From the NCBI RefSeq assembly GCF_002975435.1, contig NZ_PCPT01000005.1, forward strand, positions 124,001 to 188,000: a stretch of DNA of 64,000 bases, in the 5' to 3' direction. Below are positions 25,830 through 34,117 of the stretch, piece after piece. Below the pieces are notes generated by a model. That model made no database searches, was not told the origin of the DNA, and saw only the letters and a list, made by a program, of their open reading frames with translations. Source of the DNA: Arthrobacter sp. MYb227 (GTDB taxonomy: Bacteria > Actinomycetota > Actinomycetes > Actinomycetales > Micrococcaceae). Numbering within the stretch: the stretch's first letter is position 1; each line of letters starts with the position of its first letter. Made by a program: the position numbers and the translations under genes.

Positions 25830-25910
25830 CGTCTTAATGACTGCACGGAACGGCCGATGCGTTGGGGCTCCGCCAAGCAATCAACATTCCCGGCATAGAA
25901 TGAATACATC

Positions 25911-27416
25911 ATGACTGATGTAGCCCTCATTCCCACTGTGACCGATGAAACTCCCGTCCGCGTACGCTTCTGCCCGTCTCCGACCGGCACCCCGCACGTT
26001 GGCCTGATCCGCACCGCCCTGTTTAACTGGGCCTACGCGCGCCACACCGGTGGCAAGATGATCTTCCGCATTGAAGACACCGATGCCAAGCGCGACTCCG
26101 AAGAAAGCTACAACCAGTTGCTTGACGCACTGGATTGGCTCGGCATCACCTGGGATGAAGGAGTCAACGTTGGTGGACCACACGAGCCATACCGCCAGTC
26201 TCAGCGTGGCGATATCTACCAGGACGTGATTGCCAAGCTACGCGAAGCGGGCCACCTCTACGAGTCGTTCTCAACTCCGGAAGAAGTTGAAGAGCGTCAC
26301 AAGGCTGCAGGACGCGACCCCAAGTTGGGTTATGACGGATTTGACCGTGACCTGTCAGCAGAACAAATTGCTGTATTCCGCGCAGAAGGTCGCGAACCCG
26401 TGCTGCGTGTCCGCATGCCCGATGAAGACATTAGCTTCAACGACCTAGTGCGTGGAGAAGTAACATTCAAGGCTGGAAGCGTTCCGGACTTTGTGGTTGT
26501 GCGTGCAAACGGTCAGCCGCTTTACACTCTGGTCAACCCGGTTGATGATGCACTCATGGGTATCACTCACGTATTGCGCGGTGAAGACCTCCTCTCCTCA
26601 ACCCCTCGCCAAATTGCTTTATACCATGCACTGATTGACGTAAACGTTGCGCAGTACATGCCGCTCTTCGGGCATCTACCGTATGTGATGGGCCAGGGTA
26701 ATAAGAAGCTTTCCAAGCGTGATCCGGAATCCAGCCTCTTCCTGCACCGCGATCGTGGTTTCATCCCCGAAGGACTGTTGAACTATCTGTCCTTGCTGGG
26801 TTGGTCGCTCAGCGGAGACGAAGATATTTTCACGCGCGAGCAGCTCATCGAAGCCTTTGACGTCCATGATGTGCTCTCAAATCCCGCACGCTTTGACTTG
26901 AAAAAGGCAGAGGCCATCAACGGCACTCACGTACGTCTGCTTGAAGCCGAGGATTTCCGTAACCGGTTGATTCCGTACCTTCAGGCAGCAGGTCTAGTAG
27001 GGGAGCAGCTAACCGAACGCCAGAACGAAATCCTTGCCGAAGCCGCACCACTGGTTCAGGAGCGCATTACGCTGCTGGGCGAAGCTCCGGAAATGCTTGA
27101 GTTCCTCTTCCGCGAAGATTCTGAGATCGACCCTGCAGCCGATGCCCTCAAGGGAATGCCGGAAAACACCGCAGAAATCTTGGATGCAGGCATTCTCGCG
27201 TTAGAGAATGCGCCGGAGTGGAATGCCGAGGCAATCCAGGAAGGATTGAAATCGGCGCTGGTTGAAGACATGGGTATTAAGCCGCGTCATGCCTTCGGTC
27301 CAATCCGCACGGCCGTTTCTGGCAAGCGTATTTCCCCGCCACTTTTTGAATCTATGGTCATTCTGGGCAAGGATTCCTCCTTGGCTCGAATTCGAGCATT
27401 CCGGGCAACACAGTAG
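25911..27416 (+). CDS. gltX: Glutamyl-tRNA synthetase
   Basis: This 501-residue class Ib synthetase has the HIGH-type motif in [19 protein letters not shown] (about 22-40), the acidic [12 protein letters not shown] stretch, and the KMSKS variant KLSKR at 266-270. The C-terminal anticodon-binding cage follows. It charges tRNA-Glu, and in organisms without glutaminyl-tRNA synthetase also tRNA-Gln. The substrates tRNA-Gln and two tRNA-Glu genes lie less than 1.3 kb downstream. A terminator-like hairpin begins 35 bases after the stop codon and overlaps the next gene. Confidence 0.96.
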   Translation: MTDVALIPTVTDETPVRVRFCPSPTGTPHVGLIRTALFNWAYARHTGGKMIFRIEDTDAKRDSEESYNQLLDALDWLGITWDEGVNVGGPHEPYRQSQRGDIYQDVIAKLREAGHLYESFSTPEEVEERHKAAGRDPKLGYDGFDRDLSAEQIAVFRAEGREPVLRVRMPDEDISFNDLVRGEVTFKAGSVPDFVVVRANGQPLYTLVNPVDDALMGITHVLRGEDLLSSTPRQIALYHALIDVNVAQYMPLFGHLPYVMGQGNKKLSKRDPESSLFLHRDRGFIPEGLLNYLSLLGWSLSGDEDIFTREQLIEAFDVHDVLSNPARFDLKKAEAINGTHVRLLEAEDFRNRLIPYLQAAGLVGEQLTERQNEILAEAAPLVQERITLLGEAPEMLEFLFREDSEIDPAADALKGMPENTAEILDAGILALENAPEWNAEAIQEGLKSALVEDMGIKPRHAFGPIRTAVSGKRISPPLFESMVILGKDSSLARIRAFRATQ

Positions 27417-27433
27417 AAAAGAAAAGTTTGCCC

Positions 27434-28201
27434 TTGAATAACGTCACAAGCGTCCCTAATCCGGGCAGCAGAAGTAATGCTGTTGCCCGGATTAGGGGCG
27501 TTCTTTTCGATATTGATGACACCCTCGTGGACCTTAACTCTGCTTCCATCCGCGGCTTTCATCGGATGACGGAGCAAGATTTCGGTGATTTAGCGCCCGA
27601 GGATCGCGAACATATTGCCAAAGACTATGCGGATGATGGTGCCGGCGCGTATGAAAGATACATGTCGGGTGAGCTGACATTTTTGGGCCAACGCGCCGAA
27701 CGAATTAGGCGGGCCTACGGACTTGCAAAATTGCAAGCACCCGAGGCCGAAGCGCTGGGCATTTGGAGTGCTGAATACGAGCGAACCGTCAGAAGCATGT
27801 GGGAGCCGTACCCCGATGTTCACGCATGCCTTGATTCATTGGACGTCATGGGTATTCCCTATGGCGCCGTCAGTAATAACATCGAAAGCTACCAGCGTGA
27901 CAAGCTAGTACTTTCGGGACTTGAGCGCATAGCAATAGTGGTTGGGTCTGACACCGCAGGTGCGCCCAAGCCGGATCCACGCCCATTCCATGAAGGTTGC
28001 AGATTACTTGGAACCAAAATAAGGGAAACGCTATACGTGGGGGATAACCCCATCAATGACGTGCAAGGTGCGAAGAGCGCTGGACTGCAAGCAGTCCTAA
28101 TTAACCGTGCCCCGAATCACATGCCAAGTTCTTCGGAATTACTTGGAAGTCATACTTCTCTGAACTCGATAATTAGTGAAAACTTAGGGTTTTTCGGTTA
28201 G
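27434..28201 (+). CDS. HAD-superfamily hydrolase (phosphatase)
   Basis: Motif I is VLFDIDDTLVDL near residues 25-35. The helical cap follows, motif II/III is represented by GAVSNN and GAPKPDPRPF, and motif IV is YVGDNPINDVQGAKSAGL. All catalytic acids are present, so it should be an active phosphatase of the HAD-IA type. The only in-frame starts before motif I are TTG 27428 and TTG 27434. I chose the second because the purine-rich GAAAAG lies seven bases upstream. The first 25 codons overlap a strong hairpin that looks like the gltX terminator. Confidence 0.88.
   Translation: MNNVTSVPNPGSRSNAVARIRGVLFDIDDTLVDLNSASIRGFHRMTEQDFGDLAPEDREHIAKDYADDGAGAYERYMSGELTFLGQRAERIRRAYGLAKLQAPEAEALGIWSAEYERTVRSMWEPYPDVHACLDSLDVMGIPYGAVSNNIESYQRDKLVLSGLERIAIVVGSDTAGAPKPDPRPFHEGCRLLGTKIRETLYVGDNPINDVQGAKSAGLQAVLINRAPNHMPSSSELLGSHTSLNSIISENLGFFG
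27451..27508 (+). terminator. Terminator-like hairpin of gltX lying inside the start of the HAD gene
   Basis: CGTCCCTAATCCGGGCA (27451-27467) pairs with 27484-27500 with one mismatch, and inner CAGCA/TGCTG bases extend the stem. TTCTTTTC follows, as in an intrinsic terminator. Because the only usable HAD starts are upstream, the hairpin is also coding sequence. Confidence 0.7.
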
Positions 28202-28223
28202 TGGGAGCCATCTGTTTCTCGAT

Positions 28224-28252
28224 TTGTGCAAGCATCAAATCCTATGTATAGT
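28224..28252 (+). promoter_or_regulatory. Sigma-70-type promoter of the tRNA operon
   Basis: TTGTGC (28224-28229) and TATAGT (28247-28252) are separated by 17 bases. The -10 box is about 60 bases upstream of the first mature tRNA base, allowing a short 5' leader. Confidence 0.65.
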
Positions 28253-28315
28253 TATTTCTCGTGCTGAAGCGCAGAAAAGCTTTCCAAGAGAAAGTTTGAA
28301 AGCGACTCAATGCAG

Positions 28316-28387
28316 TGGGGTATGGTGTAATTGGCAACACACTGGTTTCTGGTACCAACATTCTAGGTTCGAGTCCTGGTACCCCAG
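28316..28387 (+). tRNA. tRNA-Gln (anticodon CTG)
   Basis: TGGGGTA at the start pairs with TACCCCA at the end. The D arm has GTGT/ACAC around AATTGGCA, the anticodon loop TTCTGGT carries CTG, and the T arm has the invariant GGTTCGAGTCC. The CCA end is not encoded. It is the first gene of a three-tRNA cluster. Confidence 0.93.
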
Positions 28388-28418
28388 CGCTTCGGTCTTC
28401 GCATTTGCGAGGACCGGT

Positions 28419-28448
28419 TTGCGTGAAAGATGAAAATCTTTCACGCAA
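28419..28448 (+). repeat. Perfect hairpin between tRNA-Gln and tRNA-Glu
   Basis: TTGCGTGAAAGAT pairs exactly with ATCTTTCACGCAA around GAAA. A smaller stem precedes it (GGTCTTCGC with GCGAGGACC). The spacer ends six bases before tRNA-Glu and could be a processing signal or a partial terminator. Confidence 0.6.
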
Positions 28449-28454
28449 CACTAC

Positions 28455-28527
28455 GGCCCCATCGTATAGCGGCCTAGTACGCTGCCCTCTCACGGCGGTA
28501 ACGCGGGTTCGAATCCCGCTGGGGTCA
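28455..28527 (+). tRNA. tRNA-Glu (anticodon CTC), first copy
   Basis: The acceptor stem is GGCCCCA/TGGGGTC with one G-U pair. The anticodon loop CCTCTCA has CTC in a GCCGTG-type stem (CTGCC/GGCGG), and the T loop is GGTTCGAATCC. CGA follows the discriminator A, so CCA is not encoded. The 73 bases are identical to the second copy. Confidence 0.93.
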
Positions 28528-28576
28528 CGATTCAGTAGAATCGGACGGTAACAGTCCATAAACGTTACAGCTATGC

Positions 28577-28649
28577 GGCCCCATCGTATAGCGGCCTAGT
28601 ACGCTGCCCTCTCACGGCGGTAACGCGGGTTCGAATCCCGCTGGGGTCA
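28577..28649 (+). tRNA. tRNA-Glu (anticodon CTC), second copy
   Basis: This is an exact duplicate of the 73-base tRNA-Glu 122 bases upstream. Here the discriminator A is followed directly by CCA (28650-28652), so the 3' end is encoded, unlike the first copy. The operon terminator starts a few bases later. Confidence 0.93.
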
Positions 28650-28655
28650 CCAGCT

Positions 28656-28694
28656 CAATTGGTTCCAAACACTTGTTTGGAACCAATTGTTTTT
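28656..28694 (+). terminator. Intrinsic terminator of the tRNA operon
   Basis: CAATTGGTTCCAAAC pairs perfectly (15 bases) with GTTTGGAACCAATTG around ACTT, followed by TTTTT. This is a textbook Rho-independent terminator. Confidence 0.92.
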
Positions 28695-28774
28695 AAGCTA
28701 AATATGGGCATCTAATTAGCAAGTATTTGGGCTGGCTTGCCGAAAATTCGCCAACACTTTGGCATGATGTAGTT

Positions 28775-30577
28775 GTGACCACCAATAATGCCTCCGAACC
28801 GGCCAGCGAATCTGCCTCTTTAGCAGTGCCCGCCGATGCCGAGGCCATCGATTTACTCACGGCGCTCAGAGGCCAACTTGGCCAAGACCTATTTCCCTTG
28901 GAGCTTTCTGGCGCTGCCGACTCTAGAACAGCTGCTAGGGAAACTGTCGCGCAACTCGAAGACTATATTCTTCCTAGATACCGTAGTTTAGATGCGCCGC
29001 TCCTAGCGGTAGTAGGTGGTTCCACAGGAGCCGGGAAATCCACTCTTGTTAATGCGTTGGTAGGTCATCCGGTAACAAGAGCCGGAGCAATCCGCCCCAC
29101 GACCCGGCAACCAATTCTCTTACACCATAAAGAGGACAAGAAATGGTTGGATAGCGATCGAATTCTTCCGGGCCTTAAACGCATTACTGGTACTCCGGTG
29201 GCAGGCACATCCGTGCTGTCCGCAGATAAAGTTGGTATGGATCCAGACCCGGCACTGATTGATTCGATTGTCCTTTTGGAGGACCGAGCAGTTCCCCGCG
29301 GTCTAGCATTGCTTGATGCACCAGATATTGATTCTGTTTCCGATGAAAATAGGCGCCTAGCAAGCCAGCTTTTGGCGGCTGCCGATCTTTGGATATTTGT
29401 TACTACAGCAAATAGGTACGCAGATGCTGTGCCGTGGAAACTTCTCTCCGAAGCTGCAACCCGAAACATTACCGTTTCAATTGTTCTTGACCGTGTGCCC
29501 GCAGGTGTTACTGAAGAGATCAGTGCCGATCTACACAGGATGCTTGAACGGGAGGGATTAAGTTCCGCCAGGGTATTTGTCATTGAAGAGCAGGAACTTA
29601 ACGCACTGGATATGCTGCCGGCGGCCGCCGTAACCGAGCTGAAAAGCTGGTTAGAACAGATAGCCGTGAATAGTGAATCTCGGGCGGCAATTGCTCGGCA
29701 GACTCTTGCCGGTGTCCTCAAGCAATTGGGAGATCGCACCGAAACAATGGCAGCGGCAGTCAAGACCCAAGATGAAAGCGCTCGGCGGTTGACTTCTTAT
29801 GTTGATGAGGCTTTTGAAGAAGCAAAAACAGGAATTCTTCAGGCGACCAAGGATGGAACACTGCTACGGGGTGAAGTACTGGCACGCTGGCAGGACTTTG
29901 TCGGAACTGGCGAATTTTTCAGATCCCTAGAATCTGGCATCGGTCGACTTCGTGACAGGATCGGGGCTTTCTTTACTGGCAAGCCACAACCTGTCGATCA
30001 TGTAGAGAAAGCCATTGAGAGTGGACTTCATGCAGTGGTCGTTGACCAAGGTGCAACTGCATGTGAAACAGCAGAAAGTCGTTGGCGGGCGGATCCTGCC
30101 GGAATAGCGTTGCTCGGGGGAAAAAACCTAGGTGAGGTGAGCCCAGGTTTTTCAGCTGAAGTGGCCAAGCAGATCAGGGCCTGGCAGTTGGACCTTATGG
30201 ATATTATCCGTAGCGAGGGCGCAAGTAAGCGCATGACTGCCCGGATGGTCTCATTTGGGATCAATGGTGTTGCGGTTGCCTTGATGGTTGTGGTTTTTGC
30301 ATCAACGGCGGGATTAACCGGTCTTGAAGTTGGTATTGCGGGTGGTTCTGCAGTTGTGGGGCAAAAGCTACTCGAAGCAATCTTTGGAGAGGACGCAGTG
30401 AGACGCTTAGCAAAGAAAGCAATGCAAGGACTTGAAATTCGCTGTAACGAGTTGCTGGACGGTGAAAAGAAGCGTTTTGAGCTCATCCTTTCCGAAGTGC
30501 CGACCGAAGCGCAAAGTACAAAGCTTGAGGAGTATGCGGCGGCAGTTCGTCGTCTGGCCCGAGAGCAGGACGCATGA
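28775..30577 (+). CDS. Dynamin-like GTPase with a C-terminal hydrophobic hairpin
   Basis: The GTPase domain has a P-loop GGSTGAGKSTLVN (about 81-93), a G2 Thr in RPTTRQP and a G3-like LLDAPDID. G4 is less canonical (SIVLDRVPAG). Long helical segments follow, and near the C-terminus a hydrophobic pair (GVAVALMVVVFAS, then GLEVGIAGGSAVVG) could insert into membrane, as in bacterial dynamin-like proteins. The start is set at GTG 28775: no ribosome-binding site is visible, but CATGAT lies seven bases upstream, so the mRNA may be leaderless. TTG 28727 would give a 616-residue form. It overlaps the next GTPase gene by four bases, so the two proteins are probably made and act together. Confidence 0.82.
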   Translation: MTTNNASEPASESASLAVPADAEAIDLLTALRGQLGQDLFPLELSGAADSRTAARETVAQLEDYILPRYRSLDAPLLAVVGGSTGAGKSTLVNALVGHPVTRAGAIRPTTRQPILLHHKEDKKWLDSDRILPGLKRITGTPVAGTSVLSADKVGMDPDPALIDSIVLLEDRAVPRGLALLDAPDIDSVSDENRRLASQLLAAADLWIFVTTANRYADAVPWKLLSEAATRNITVSIVLDRVPAGVTEEISADLHRMLEREGLSSARVFVIEEQELNALDMLPAAAVTELKSWLEQIAVNSESRAAIARQTLAGVLKQLGDRTETMAAAVKTQDESARRLTSYVDEAFEEAKTGILQATKDGTLLRGEVLARWQDFVGTGEFFRSLESGIGRLRDRIGAFFTGKPQPVDHVEKAIESGLHAVVVDQGATACETAESRWRADPAGIALLGGKNLGEVSPGFSAEVAKQIRAWQLDLMDIIRSEGASKRMTARMVSFGINGVAVALMVVVFASTAGLTGLEVGIAGGSAVVGQKLLEAIFGEDAVRRLAKKAMQGLEIRCNELLDGEKKRFELILSEVPTEAQSTKLEEYAAAVRRLAREQDA

Positions 30578-32214
30578 GTCGACGGCGCTCAGAGGCAACG
30601 ATAAGCCCGCTCGAAAAACGACTGGAAGCGCTTAAGGAGGCTACCGAGTTAGGCGATGGAAGACTCAGTTCACAGGCCAGTGAGGAAGCCTGGGCACTTC
30701 TGGAACGAGCATCAACCAGACGCACGCTCTCATCCGAGCACACTGTAGTCGGATTTTTTGGTGCCACGGGTAGCGGAAAATCATCTCTGTTCAATGCAGT
30801 TGTCGGCGAAAATCTCGCGCGTACCGCTGCAACAAGACCTACAACTAGTAAGCCGCTTGCCGCAATCTGGAATACCCAAGGAGCAACGTCGCTTTTAGAT
30901 TGGCTCGAAGTGCATGATCGCCATGTGTTGACGACTCCTCTGCGACTAGCAAAGAAAGGGATCTTTGGTTCGGAAAAGGAAGCTAATGGGCTGATCCTCT
31001 TAGACCTACCCGACTTTGACTCAACAACTCTTGAAAATAGGGAGGTTGCTGTACGTCTTTCCGGGCAGGTGGATGTCTTGATTTGGGTAATGGATCCGCA
31101 AAAATATGCCGATGCAGCGGTCCACCACGATTTCATTACTCCGCTATCCGCTCATGGCGCCGTGACCTTGGTGGTTCTGAACCAAATAGACACATTGCGT
31201 GAAGCGCAGCGAGAGCCGGTACTAACGTCTTTGCGTTCCATTCTTGAACGTGATGGGCTCACAGACCCTCAACTCGTGGGCGTTTCGGCGACTACCGGTG
31301 AAGGCATAGATGATCTACGGGGCCGAATCGCAAAAATTGTCACCGAACGCGGGGCAACTACACGCCGACTGGCCGCCGATGTCGTGACCGTGGCAGAAAA
31401 CCTAGGCCAGGGCCAAACAAATACTGCCTTGAACATGCCAACCCAGGGCGCAACTAACCAAGTCACCCGGAAGCTAGCGCAGGCCGCCGGAATCGAAACA
31501 GTTGTTGACGCAGTGCGAAAGACCTACATGTTGGATGCCACCAAGAAAGCAGGCTGGCCACTGACTCGATGGCTCTCAAAAATCAGGCCCGATCCATTAC
31601 GCAGGCTTAATCTGAAAAGCACAGATATCAATCCGCAGATGAACCGAACGTCGCTACCAGTCGCTGGGGCAGCGGAAAAGGCACAAGCCGATTCTGCTGT
31701 TCGAGAGTTTGCCGACCAATCAAGCACCGGAGCAACTGATGCTTGGAAGGCTGCAATTCGCCGATCCGCGCGCCAAGACGCGGCAGCTTTGCCTGACAAA
31801 TTAGATCAGGCAATCGCGAATGCTGACGTAGGTGCGACCAAAGGATCGTGGTGGTGGCCAATAATTTCGGTGATCCAATGGGTTTCACTGGTTACTGCGC
31901 TTACCGGTGCCCTGTGGCTAGGAGCTTTGGCAGTTGTCCAGTACCTTCAGTTTTCTCTTCCTCCAGCACCTCAAGTTGAAGGAATTCCCGTTCCAACGCT
32001 GATGCTTGTCATAGGTATATTGCTAGGAATTATCTTGGGTATCCTCACCAGTTTTGCAGCCCGGGCAGGCGGCGCTGGCCGAGCACGGAAGGCAAGGAAG
32101 GTATTATTGGGTGCCGTACACGATGTGGTCGACGCCTCTGTGATTCAACCCGTGAGTGAAGAAGTCAACCGACACAATCAATTCATTGGAGCCCTAGCAC
32201 GTGCCAGAAACTAG
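30574..32214 (+). CDS. Membrane-associated GTPase, partner of the preceding dynamin-like protein
   Basis: The P-loop is GATGSGKSS at 63-71, with switch I RPTTSKP, G3 LLDLPDFD, G4 NQID and G5 VSATTG, so all five G motifs are present. Two hydrophobic segments lie in the C-terminal third (SVIQWVSLVTALTGALWLG and LMLVIGILLGIILGILTSF), which makes it an integral membrane protein. The start ATG overlaps the previous stop codon (ATGA). Paired GTPases of this design in Actinobacteria include the DynA/DynB proteins that support division septa; I infer a membrane-remodelling role by analogy only. The thiL start lies inside its last 14 bases. Confidence 0.85.
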   Translation: MSRRRSEATISPLEKRLEALKEATELGDGRLSSQASEEAWALLERASTRRTLSSEHTVVGFFGATGSGKSSLFNAVVGENLARTAATRPTTSKPLAAIWNTQGATSLLDWLEVHDRHVLTTPLRLAKKGIFGSEKEANGLILLDLPDFDSTTLENREVAVRLSGQVDVLIWVMDPQKYADAAVHHDFITPLSAHGAVTLVVLNQIDTLREAQREPVLTSLRSILERDGLTDPQLVGVSATTGEGIDDLRGRIAKIVTERGATTRRLAADVVTVAENLGQGQTNTALNMPTQGATNQVTRKLAQAAGIETVVDAVRKTYMLDATKKAGWPLTRWLSKIRPDPLRRLNLKSTDINPQMNRTSLPVAGAAEKAQADSAVREFADQSSTGATDAWKAAIRRSARQDAAALPDKLDQAIANADVGATKGSWWWPIISVIQWVSLVTALTGALWLGALAVVQYLQFSLPPAPQVEGIPVPTLMLVIGILLGIILGILTSFAARAGGAGRARKARKVLLGAVHDVVDASVIQPVSEEVNRHNQFIGALARARN

Positions 32215-33220
32215 AAGCCTGACCGTAGGCAACCTTGGGGAAAGCGGGCTGCTAGCGCGGATTCTTCCTAGGCTGCAAGGAGCCGCTGCACTGGTGGGGC
32301 CCGGTGACGACGCGGCCCTGATTGCGGCTCCGGGCGGAGCGTTTGTTTTTACTGTTGATACGTTGGTTGAAAACCAAGATTTTCGACTCCGCTGGCCCAG
32401 TGGTTTTGAGAGCAGCGGATTTGATGTCGGCTGGAAGTCGGCGGCTCAAAACCTTTCTGACGTTAACGCCATGGGCGCATGCGCAACAGCCGCTGTAATC
32501 TCGCTGACGCTGCCACCTGAAACTCCGGTGCATTGGGTTGAAGACCTTGCCGAAGGTTTTAGCGCAGCCATGCGTGAACTAGGCGCTTCCCATTGCGCAA
32601 TTGCCGGAGGGGATCTGGGTCGGGGGAGCGAACTGTCAATTACCGCTGCCTTGACCGGAGCATTGGTGACCGAATCACCAGTGCTACGCTCCGGAGCTCA
32701 ACCCGGCGACATTCTCGCTGTTCATGGAGTACTTGGCGTTGCTGCGGCGGGATTAGCGTTGTTGGATTCAAGCATCCAAACCGAAAATTGGACGGTGGAG
32801 CAGCAAGAAATAGTCTTGGGGCAGCGTCGTCCGAAGCCACCATTGGATGCTGGCCCTCTTGCCGCAAAATCCGGTGCGAGCGCCATGATGGATATTTCAG
32901 ATGGGTTGTTCAAAGACGCCCACCGGCTAGCTCTTGCAAGCGATGTTGAAATAGACATAAACCAAGAATCTTTGATCAAAGATCTTGAACGTCTGCTTCC
33001 TATTGCCCAGACGCTTGAGACTGAGCCGTTGGCTTGGGTGATTAGCGGGGGAGAAGACCACGGTCTTCTTGCCACTTTCCCGCCTCGCACCGAATTACCG
33101 GAGGGATTTAGAAAAGTTGGTACCGTGCATGCCGCGGCAACAAGCGAAACGAAGAATCGGGTTAGCCTCGACGGCGATAGCTTGAACGTTTCGGCCGGGT
33201 TTGATCATTTCGAAGTGTAG
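32201..33220 (+). CDS. thiL: Thiamine-monophosphate kinase
   Basis: ThiL phosphorylates thiamine monophosphate to the active diphosphate. Visible motifs are GPGDDAALI near the N-terminus, DTLVENQDFR, the VGWKSAAQNLSDVNAMGA block, AGGDLGRG, and MMDISDGLFKDAHRLA. DISDGL and GGEDHGLLATF are family hallmarks. The start is GTG at 32201, overlapping the GTPase gene by 14 bases, so it is translationally coupled. The 339-residue length is normal. Confidence 0.95.
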   Translation: MPETRSLTVGNLGESGLLARILPRLQGAAALVGPGDDAALIAAPGGAFVFTVDTLVENQDFRLRWPSGFESSGFDVGWKSAAQNLSDVNAMGACATAAVISLTLPPETPVHWVEDLAEGFSAAMRELGASHCAIAGGDLGRGSELSITAALTGALVTESPVLRSGAQPGDILAVHGVLGVAAAGLALLDSSIQTENWTVEQQEIVLGQRRPKPPLDAGPLAAKSGASAMMDISDGLFKDAHRLALASDVEIDINQESLIKDLERLLPIAQTLETEPLAWVISGGEDHGLLATFPPRTELPEGFRKVGTVHAAATSETKNRVSLDGDSLNVSAGFDHFEV

Positions 33221-33240
33221 TTTACGCTCCGTAGTTTCGA

Positions 33241-33278
33241 GGGTTGGCTGCGGAATATCTCCAGTCAGCAGCCAACCC
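33241..33278. terminator. Bidirectional hairpin between convergent thiL and the IclR gene
   Basis: GGGTTGGCTGC pairs perfectly with GCAGCCAACCC across a 16-base loop. TGGTTTT follows on the plus side. It sits in the 65-base gap between the two stop codons. Confidence 0.75.
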
Positions 33279-33285
33279 GCTGGTT

Positions 33286-34005
33286 TTAGTCCCCGGTCTT
33301 GCGCAGTGCCTCACTGAGTGCGTTTGCTGTCTGAACTACGACTTCCTGATGTGCTCGACCGGGCTGGCGTGAAAGCCGTTCAATTGGGCCAGACATGGAA
33401 ACGGCAGCAATGACGCGACCGGAGGGGCCACGTACGGGCGCCGACACAGAAGCAACACCTGGTTCACGTTCGCCCAGGCTCTGAGCCCACCCGCGACGGC
33501 GCACTCCCGCCAAGATAGTTGGAGTGAACCGGGCTCCTTGCAGCCCATCGAGGAGTCGTTCGTGATCTTCCCAAGCGAGCAAAACTTGAGCAGCGGATCC
33601 TGCCTTCATGGAAAGCTGGGTGCCAACCGGAATTGTATCGCGCAGACCTACGGGACGTTCGGCAGAAGCAACGCACACACGGTAGTCGCCCTGGCGGCGG
33701 AAGACCTGAGTGCTTTCACCGGTGCTGTCGCGTAATTGCAGTAGTAGAGGGCCTGCCGCAGCAATGAGCCTGTCCTCGCCGGCGGCTGAAGCCAGTTCGA
33801 CAAGCCGACCGCCAAGTACAAATCGGCCGTGGATATCTTTGCCCACTAAACGGTGATGAACCAAGGCTTGGGCCAGTCGGTGCACCGTGGGACGGGAAAT
33901 TTTGGTGACAGTTACTAACTGTGCCAAGGATGTAGGTCCCGCCTCAAGGGCATTGAGAATGAGTGCTGCCTTATCGATGACGCCAACGCCACTTGAAGTG
34001 TCCAT
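33286..34005 (-). CDS. ltbR: IclR-family regulator of leucine genes (LtbR/NdgR-like)
   Basis: The protein has an N-terminal winged helix-turn-helix (VIDKAALILNALEAGPTSLAQLVTVTKISRPTVHRLAQAL) and the IclR effector domain, with GGRLVELAS, STQVFRRQGDYRVCVA and GVASVSAPV. It is divergent from leuCD, the position of LtbR in Corynebacterium and NdgR in Streptomyces, which control leucine genes. ATG 34005 is preferred; the upstream GTG at 34026 would put coding sequence across the operator at 34021-34035. That operator directly precedes the start, so autoregulation is likely. Confidence 0.9.
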   Translation of the reverse strand: MDTSSGVGVIDKAALILNALEAGPTSLAQLVTVTKISRPTVHRLAQALVHHRLVGKDIHGRFVLGGRLVELASAAGEDRLIAAAGPLLLQLRDSTGESTQVFRRQGDYRVCVASAERPVGLRDTIPVGTQLSMKAGSAAQVLLAWEDHERLLDGLQGARFTPTILAGVRRRGWAQSLGEREPGVASVSAPVRGPSGRVIAAVSMSGPIERLSRQPGRAHQEVVVQTANALSEALRKTGD

Positions 34006-34020
34006 ACTATGATATTGACG

Positions 34021-34035
34021 TCTCACTATTTGAGA
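34021..34035. promoter_or_regulatory. Operator-like palindrome between ltbR and leuC
   Basis: TCTCACTATTTGAGA is a palindrome with a 5-base centre. Its core CTCACTATTTGAG differs at one position from CTCACTATGTGAG upstream of leuB. It lies 16 bases before the ltbR start and 83 bases before leuC. Confidence 0.75.
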
Positions 34036-34117
34036 TGCAAGTCCGAGTAGTGGATATTACATGGTGTCCGGTGAAAGAGTTGTCTCATAAGATTTTGATC
34101 AAGTGAGGGAGTCGGTT

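Noticed and set aside
28242-28559. Open frames through the tRNA cluster on both strands
   Set aside because: They are translations of tRNA-Gln and tRNA-Glu sequence, not proteins.
29065-29763. 232-codon minus-strand open frame opposite the first dynamin-like GTPase
   Set aside because: It is composed mainly of Ser, Ala and Arg, antisense to a gene with clear motifs, and therefore a codon-bias shadow.
30483-31136. 217-codon minus-strand open frame across the two GTPase genes
   Set aside because: It crosses the ATGA overlap and the P-loop of the second GTPase antisense. No domain was recognisable.
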